Notes under the pieces: model-generated | Seen by the model: only the letters and a program-made list of their open reading frames with translations | Told to the model about the DNA's origin: nothing | Databases searched by the model: none | DNA from: Trematomus loennbergii | Lineage: Eukaryota > Chordata > Actinopteri > Perciformes > Nototheniidae | DNA length: 64,000 nucleotides | Direction: 5' to 3' | Assembly: GCA_012861695.1 (NCBI GenBank) | Contig: JAAOOA010000156.1 | Coordinates: 538,489-602,488 of the forward strand | Position numbers and translations under genes: made by a program | Shown: positions 57,969 through 64,000 of the stretch, one piece after another | How the letters are laid out: each line of letters opens with the position of its first letter | Position numbering within the stretch: the first letter of the stretch is position 1

Positions 57969-57971
57969 CAG

Positions 57972-58690
57972 TACAGGACATTCACTAATAAACTACACTT
58001 TTATTGTGAAAACAAAGATCTGCACACCGAATATTTTTGTAGTCTATCAGGACCATCATTTGTAGATAGACAATCAAATATACAGTCTATGCTGTCAACA
58101 TATAACGGTTATTTAAATCTGAGAGCCGTTAGTTTGCTCACTTCTGACGGTCAGTCAATGTTATTTACGGTTGTTGTTAAAAAGACTCTTATCCCTCTCT
58201 AAAACTAAGTACAAGGTCAAATAGTTTTTCAAAAATTGGAAAAAAAACACGTTTGTATTTTTATTTTACTTACATTGTGTACACATCATGTTAATCCTAA
58301 AATGTAGTGCGTAGATATTTGCTTAATATAGCAACGACTCCATGCGAAATTGGCAGAAAGTGCTTCATACATGTCTCTCAAATATATAAATCTTCTCTCT
58401 GTTTTATTGTTATTATTCTGAAGATTTTTCGATTTTGGACTAGCAAAAAAAGATCACCTTGGAATGTTAATTGAAAAAATAATAATCTGCAATCAATTAA
58501 ATGCTGAAATTAATAATTGGTTCTGGCCCTTGTTAGTTTACGCCGCTGTTTTGATTTATTTTAGTCGATAGTTCAAGTTATGTTTGACTACTTTCCATAA
58601 ACCGTATAAGCAGATCAATAGACAGTTGGCTGGAGCACTGCAACTAACACGTGGCTTGGCTTCTTAAACTAAAATGAAAACTGATTTTGA
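57972..58690. other. Single-copy AT-rich DNA right of the duplication
   Basis: No counterpart elsewhere in the window. No gene, RNA or transposon end was recognised. Confidence 0.5.
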
Positions 58691-58696
58691 ATCTAA

Positions 58697-59676
58697 GGCC
58701 CCATTTACACGGGAACACAAACGAAAACGATACACAAACTAACCAAATTTGAATGTGTGTGTGTATACAGGGGACGCCGTTTGCCGACAGGCAAGGCAGG
58801 CAAGTGCTTGGACCAGAAGGGGGCCCCCAAAGAAGGTAGATTAAGAAGGTCCACAGCAACGACAACATGAAACACCCTTTAATTTACTGCAACGACATGT
58901 CGGGAAACCCCCTCAAGGGGGCCCCATGCATAGCACGCCGAAACTGCTTCTTAGGCCCAATCCCAAACCACGCCCTACACCCTACCCCTACACACTCCCC
59001 CTCCATGACGGAGTGAACTCCGTGGAGTGACACTTGCAGCTCAATGAGGCTCCTCCTGTCAGATGGAGGGAGTAAATACAGCGGCAAGCTTTGGGACAAA
59101 CTCCCCTCTCTCCAGCAGAAACAGGAAATGCCGTAACTGTATGTAACAACGGTTTCAAATCAGCATCTCTTTGACAAAACATTTAAATTAATAACTCAAA
59201 TAAAACTCCAAACATCTTTAATTGGGTTACTTTTTTGTAAAGCTCTTTTAGTTTTAAACCTCATTTGTATAAGCTTCTTAGTTTTTGCAACAGTATGTAA
59301 ATATACACAACTTTATAATAAAATGCACACATTTACCTTTTTCTAGACTAAACACAGGTATGATCCTAAGTAAAAAAAATATGAGGTTATCATGAGGTTG
59401 TTAACATCGCAATTTATCAGTGGATGTTTGCTGGAACTGTTTGTAAACAGCGTGTTTCCTTACGGACACACACAGCGTGCTGACCGGTCTCCAGTCAGCA
59501 CCGATGCAGACTCGCTGTCTGATGGCTTGATAACCCACTCCCCCTCCACAACGGTGTAGGGCGTGGTTTGGGATTGGGCCTGAATTTCAGTTTCGTTGCT
59601 CCGCTCCGTGGGGGGCTATACGAAAGAGAAAAGTGGGCGATACAACCCGTTTCGTTCCTGTGTAAACAGCACCTTA
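58697..59676. mobile_element. Possible MITE pair: outer GGCCCCATTTACACGGGAAC ends
   Basis: The left phrase GGCCCCATTTACACGGGAAC and the right phrase GTTCCTGTGTAAACAGCACC are imperfect inverse matches. They suggest an outer element into which the AGGCCCAATCCC element (58953-59581) has inserted. No ORF is seen. The outer boundaries are approximate. Confidence 0.45.
58953..59581. mobile_element. MITE with AGGCCCAATCCC ends, inverted relative to 41108
   Basis: The 629-bp relative of 41108-41825 lies in the opposite orientation, with the same TIRs. Shared internal stretches include CTGACAGGAGGAGCC-type sequence in inverse. Confidence 0.75.
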
Positions 59677-59681
59677 AACAT

Positions 59682-60085
59682 GAGCTGAGACCGTTTCACT
59701 TTGGGGCAATATAAAACCTTAGCAACACATCATCTTTCAATTTAAATAACACTAAACTCAAACTGTAATTACTTCTTCATTAAAAAAAGAGATAAAAACA
59801 GCACAACTTTGATCTACCAAAGCGGCAAGGAAGATTGTAGTGATGACAAAAAAGATAATCAACCTTTCTAAGACATCTGCAGCAACATGAAAAAAATGAA
59901 AATAGATTAAACAAAGTAAACTGATGCTCTGAAGAAATCATAGGCACACAAAGTAGTGTTTCAGCACAACGGTGTACAGTACTTGACGAAACTCCTCTTG
60001 GACCACAGTGATGCCACGTTTTTAAACTCTTAAAGAGTCAAACTGTTTACTGTTTTAATCAGGACACAATTACTGTAATTAGATC
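59682..60085. other. AT-rich DNA, no gene seen
   Basis: No coding or repeat structure could be supported. Confidence 0.5.
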
Positions 60086-60300
60086 ATGTTAAAACATTGA
60101 ATTAGACGTGTTTTTATCCTACCTTGTTGAAGATGAAGATGACAGTCTCTGTCCGGTTGCCCTGCCTGAATACACAATGTACAGTTTATAGTGTGTGTCC
60201 TGTTTTGCTCTAACAACTCATCACCAAGTCTTCTTTCTGTAAAAAACACACCTTTTGCATGATGTGAAAATATTAACTTCCTCTCTTATCTCTGTTTTGA
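60086..60300 (-). pseudogene. Degenerate signal-peptide exon, Ig-receptor type
   Basis: This stretch parallels 63595-63810: shared phrases are AACATTGAATTAGAC, TATCCTACCTTG, ATGACAGTCTCT and CCTTTTGCATGATGTGAA. The hydrophobic core and the Met codon of the exon at 63634 are missing, leaving only a fragment next to an intact donor (GTAGGA). It is a dead paralogue. Confidence 0.5.
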
Positions 60301-60542
60301 GATCTTTTGATAAAGACCTTTTTTTAATTCAAACGTTTGTCAAGAAAGCAGATTTGAATGTGAAATTCAATAACAGGAATTAACAAGGCACTTTGCATTT
60401 CAGTTGGTGTATGTTGCACCAGATGAAGCAAAAGATGGAAAATAAACCATTACAATTGTGTCAATACATTACATAAAACCAATAAAAGGTGCAGTTTGCA
60501 CTGTTTATTACTCACATTAGTTTATGTGTTGCTTTACTTTAA

Positions 60543-61023
60543 AGGGGACCTATCATGCAAAATGCACTTTTGTACGTCTTTTATACATGAATATGTGTCC
60601 CCGGTGTTCCAGGGAACTCACCAAGTGTCAGAAAACACAACCCTCTCTATTTTCCTCCATACCCAAATCTCTAAAAAAGGGGCTGCAACGGATTTGATAA
60701 AAACTGATCTAGATTTGAACACTGTCCTGACGTCAGGACAGTGGCGCTATTGGGCCAACTCCACCAATCAGGAGGAGACAGCCACGGCCATTGCCGTTCG
60801 AAAGCGCTGGAGACGATGTAGTACATATGCCAGGCCTGTAGGTGGTGCTGTTCTCACTGAATCTGCCCTTGCAAATCCAGAGCCAAAAAATGTCAAATTG
60901 AGCAAAATGAGGCATGGCTAAAATGCATGATCTGTTTGGTATTTTGAAAAAAAAAAGTATAAATATGCCTTATATAGGTATGGTCCTATCTATATTATTC
61001 AAATATAGCATGATAGGTCCACT
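60543..61023 (-). mobile_element. piggyBac-type MITE, inverted copy
   Basis: The 481-bp relative of 3117-3601 lies in reverse orientation, flanked by TTAA (60539-60542, 61024-61027). It has several substitutions and a short deletion, so it is not part of the recent duplication. Confidence 0.8.
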
Positions 61024-61339
61024 TTAACTCTTCTAGCTGGTGAACTGCACAAACAACAATAACCACTTCCTTTCTCAGAGCTCTGTGTCTCACACCTTTT
61101 GCATTTTCCCATGACTGCATACCAAACTAACGATACCTGCGGTAACATGTCAACGATATCTTCACACAGCACACATTCTGCACTGGCAAAACAAATAACT
61201 AACCATAAAAGAAGGAAGGCCAGTCTTATGTTCCTTATACAGGCCAGGGCTTGTTGTTGTGTGTTGTTTTCTCATAAAATGATTTTCATGTCACTTTTCA
61301 GTGACATTCTTTACGACACATTTAACTGTGACTTATTTT

Positions 61340-62010
61340 AGGATTTTATACCATTGAACTTTTTATGGCCCACAACACCAGGACATTTTATGGCAGATGA
61401 TAATAACAGGACTTGACACACTTTACAATGACATATTATGGCAGACTATACTTTTACCTGTTTTAATTAGATTGTAATGTCCTACTGTCCTATAAAACAT
61501 TGTAGGACTTTTGTCATATTTGGCTTGACTTTTCATACTGTACTATGACATTTTTATTGGATACTAAACTTTTACTTTTGTAATGACATTTTTGCCATGC
61601 TATAAAACTTGAATGACCAAAAAAAAAACTACTTGAACAAATTGCAAGAATTCTTTTATAACATATACAGTACAGTACAAGGACTCTTATGACCTTTTGT
61701 GACATTTCTTTGTGATTTACTTTACTGTGATTCCTTACATATTTTTTCTTTATAGCCTATCATACTGTGACACTTTTATTATGGCCAAACATACTTTTAA
61801 ATGACATACTATTTGGTGATGCAATGGCCTATTATGATGAGATGTTTTTTGTTGTTGTTATGCTTGACTTTTTTACGACTTATTATGGCATTCTATACTA
61901 TTCTATTCTATAAGGACATGTTGTAGATATGCTATAGTTTGACTCTTTAAATGCATTTTTACGAGATGCTATTTATTGAAAAAAGCATATTCTGTAAAAG
62001 GAGCAGATTT
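61340..62010. repeat. Degenerate ATGACATTTT / TTATGGCA-type repeats
   Basis: Phrases such as GACATTTTTA, TTATGGCA, ACTATAC and TATAAAACTT recur irregularly at spacings of about 25-70 bp. This resembles an old, diverged AT-rich satellite known in fish genomes. No ORF is supported. Confidence 0.4.
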
Positions 62011-62899
62011 TTATAAAATGATCTCTTAGCACATTTTTGAGGAACAATATATTTTTCTTTTCTTTTCTTCTAAGGTTACATTTTACACTTGTTTTTCATA
62101 AAATTAAACAAGTCTGGAGTAATATGTCTTACCTTTGTCGTTGTCTGATCAAAAGTTGTCTTCAATGGCATTAAAACGATAAAAACGTTGCTGAAGGTTA
62201 ATCCATAGGTTAATCCAATGTGTCTGTGTCACTTTTAAATGATTTCTGATAATCCATTAGCAATAAACCTAGTTTTACATTTTCAGATTTCAGAGCGTAA
62301 GATAGGTTTTGCTTTAGGCAAACTGCGTGCGCATAGCCCCCACTTCTCAATGGTAACGTTGGTGTGTATGTGGAAATTCCCCTTCGATTATATTGGCTCT
62401 AACGGTTCAAAAGAGATGTCAATCATCACAATCGACCAATGGGTTCCAGAGAAACGGCAAAACGCCCATTTCCACCCAAATGACCCCAGAGGTGGAGTTT
62501 TTTTTTCTAAACCTCTCTAAAAAGGTAAAATGTCACTTGTTTTGCATCAATCTTGATACAGGGTCCTTATTATATGTTGTACTTTGGATTCCTAAAGCTT
62601 TTAGTCTACTAACCCATCCAAGGGTGGTTTCACTATAAGTAAAAAAGAATGTTTGGACGGACACTATAATTTACATTTCTTTACTATGTTCAATCTGAAT
62701 TTTCTTTAAAATAAAAAACATCTATATTGATTCTGACTTTTCTAGATCCAACTCACAGGTTTATCATTACTTTGAGAAAAAAGATTGTAAATGTTCCCCT
62801 TTTAGAAGTGAAGATATGGTCCTTTGTTCTGGAAATGTCATTTTTGAGCCTGAGACCTGAAAAACAGGCTTGGGGCTTAACAGGTTTTAACAAACATAC
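62011..62899. other. AT-rich DNA, no gene seen
   Basis: Only short ORFs without recognisable similarity. It could be intron of the Ig-receptor remnant on the minus strand. Confidence 0.45.
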
Positions 62900-63018
62900 C
62901 TTGAAACTGTGAACTTGTATTTAGCTGCTTCTGTTTCGTCTCCTGAAAGCTTCATTACAGCAGTATAAAATCCACTGTCTGCCTCTTGGAGATTCTTAAA
63001 TTTCACAGATAGATTGTT
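62900..63018 (-). pseudogene. Ig V-domain end exon, SLAM/CD2-like
   Basis: The minus strand encodes LSVKFKNLQEADSGFYTAV followed by residues that end in YKFTV and a donor (caag/gtatgt). The LxNLxxxDSGxYTA pattern is the F-strand of a V-type immunoglobulin domain. Ala in place of the usual Cys is typical of SLAM/CD48-family domains, which lack the canonical disulfide. A stop lies directly upstream in frame and the first half of the domain is missing, so this is a truncated exon. It is in the same orientation as, and downstream of, the signal exon at 63634. Confidence 0.5.
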
Positions 63019-63633
63019 CTACATGTTAACATTAAGTTCAGTATGCTGGTTTTATGTAAATTTCACTGACATTTTTTTTTCTTTAAACTTTTTCTGTTTT
63101 AAATGTTTTATTCAAAATAATTGTCTTCTAATGCAAAGCACTGACAACCAGGCTTTGTTTTCTGCATTTTGCCCCTGAATAACCGACTGTTGTTATGGAT
63201 AACTATGAATTGTTATAGCCAGTAAGAAGCGATCAGTTTTTTGACTGCAATATATTCACTTGAGAAAACTCCACATGTCACTTTTTGATCTTACAATCTT
63301 GCAATAAAACTATTATAACTGTTAAACAGAGTATTGTTTAACATTTTTATATTTCCATGACGAAGCAGGACATATTTCCTGTAATACAATTACTTTACTC
63401 TGAGTTACCTTTCTCTGGAATTCTTAGACATCACTTCTCTTCTTTCGTTTGTGAGCACTTCATTTCATGGTTATACAAACAAAGGAAGGTTATCCACCCC
63501 TGACATGTTTTAAGATGAAACATCTCAAATAACTTGTTCTGAGTACATTTTTCAAACTGAAGAAGCCTGCTCACATACTTGAGCTAAATCTGATAAATGT
63601 TAAAACATTGAATTAGACTTGTTTGTATCCTAC
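63019..63633. other. Putative intron of the Ig-receptor remnant
   Basis: About 0.6 kb between the signal exon and the V-domain fragment. No exon carrying the first half of the V domain was found. Confidence 0.4.
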
Positions 63634-63703
63634 CTTGTGCCTCAGTGCAGACCAGCAGCCCCAGAATCACGAAGATGAACATGACAGTCTCTGAATATTC
63701 CAT
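63634..63703 (-). CDS. Signal-peptide exon of an Ig-superfamily receptor
   Basis: ATG at 63703 opens a 23-codon signal peptide (MEYSETVMFIFVILGLLVC, then TEAQ) and stops in phase 1 at a donor (caag/gtagga). It has a hydrophobic core and small residues for cleavage. A short first exon with a phase 1 donor is the norm for Ig-superfamily receptors, whose domain exons are phase 1. A longer ORF upstream (63805) is probably leader. The gene continues to lower coordinates but appears broken there. Confidence 0.5.
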
Positions 63704-63810
63704 ACAATAATGTGTGCTTCCTGTTTGGCTCCACCAAGTATTTTCACAGTTGGGTTTTTTCCTTTCAAAACCACACAACCTTTTGCATGATGTGAAGACC
63801 TTCACTTATA

Positions 63811-64000
63811 TTTGCACCTTACCAACAAACAACAACAAAACTGTGCTCCATTTAGCAAATAAGCAAAAGGTGTTTATGTTATCGAATATCTAAATGTACA
63901 TATAAATGCTGTTAAAACACATTCTGCATTTTTCTTTCATGCATATCACATCTGATCACAACTTTGCTTCCTATGCTTGGCACTTACAAGTTAACCATAT
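63811..64000. other. Right window edge
   Basis: AT-rich sequence upstream of the signal exon; likely 5' flank. Nothing else is seen. Confidence 0.4.

Larger units (their letters stand above)
34333..57971. repeat. Segmental duplication, unit B
   Basis: Collinear with unit A in direct orientation, about 23.6 kb. It lacks the pogo/retrovirus insertion. It has gained a hAT element, a 718-bp MITE, one 51-bp coding repeat, and expansions of a decamer and a roughly 125-bp satellite. The right end is at the TIR element plus CAG (57969-57971), after which it differs from unit A. Confidence 0.95.

Overview
The window is vertebrate nuclear DNA and almost certainly from a teleost fish. Genes are sparse and carry introns, and there are many (CA)n tracts. 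TIR elements of the hAT, piggyBac, pogo and Harbinger types are common. One receptor is recognisable as GPR160, and fragments of an Ig-superfamily receptor gene occur. There are no bacterial-style operons, ribosome binding sites or CRISPR arrays. No complete RNA gene was found.

The dominant structure is a large direct tandem segmental duplication. Unit A (about 768-33296) and unit B (about 34333-57971) are collinear and nearly identical. Both carry, in order: a candidate 150-bp exon (+), a TTAA-flanked MITE, an intronless gene for a large acidic/basic coiled-coil protein (-), a decamer minisatellite, a Harbinger-like element holding C2H2 zinc-finger exons (+), a short MITE, a ZEB-like zinc-finger exon (-), a collapsed piggyBac element, the GPR160 gene (-), and a TIR element whose right end coincides with the duplication breakpoint. 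About 1 kb separates the units and includes a truncated Ty3/gypsy-type LTR start.

The copies have since diverged by insertions and repeat expansions. Unit A received a pogo-like transposon (TA target duplication, 20745-32628), which itself holds a 10.6-kb endogenous retrovirus on the minus strand (21944-32518: paired LTRs, tRNA-Trp-type PBS, CCHC gag fragments, an integrase-like tail, an env-like membrane ORF, most of pol missing). Unit B keeps the exact empty site at 57304-57305. Unit B received a hAT element with a clean 8-bp target duplication (45520-46755) and a 718-bp MITE (41108-41825). It also expanded the decamer array from 9 to 40 units and a roughly 125-bp tandem repeat from 2 heads to 7.

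Many A/B differences, and most differences between the two retroviral LTRs, are single-base indels in short runs. Such indels break the coiled-coil gene at different places in A and B, shift the GPR160 C-terminus in A, and disrupt the zinc finger in B. Real pseudogenisation and assembly consensus error cannot be separated from the sequence alone. GPR160 in unit B (291 codons) is the best intact gene.

The right flank (57972-64000) is single copy. It holds further MITEs, AT-rich degenerate repeats, and exon remnants of an Ig-superfamily (SLAM/CD2-like) receptor on the minus strand: two related signal-peptide exons and one V-domain end exon.
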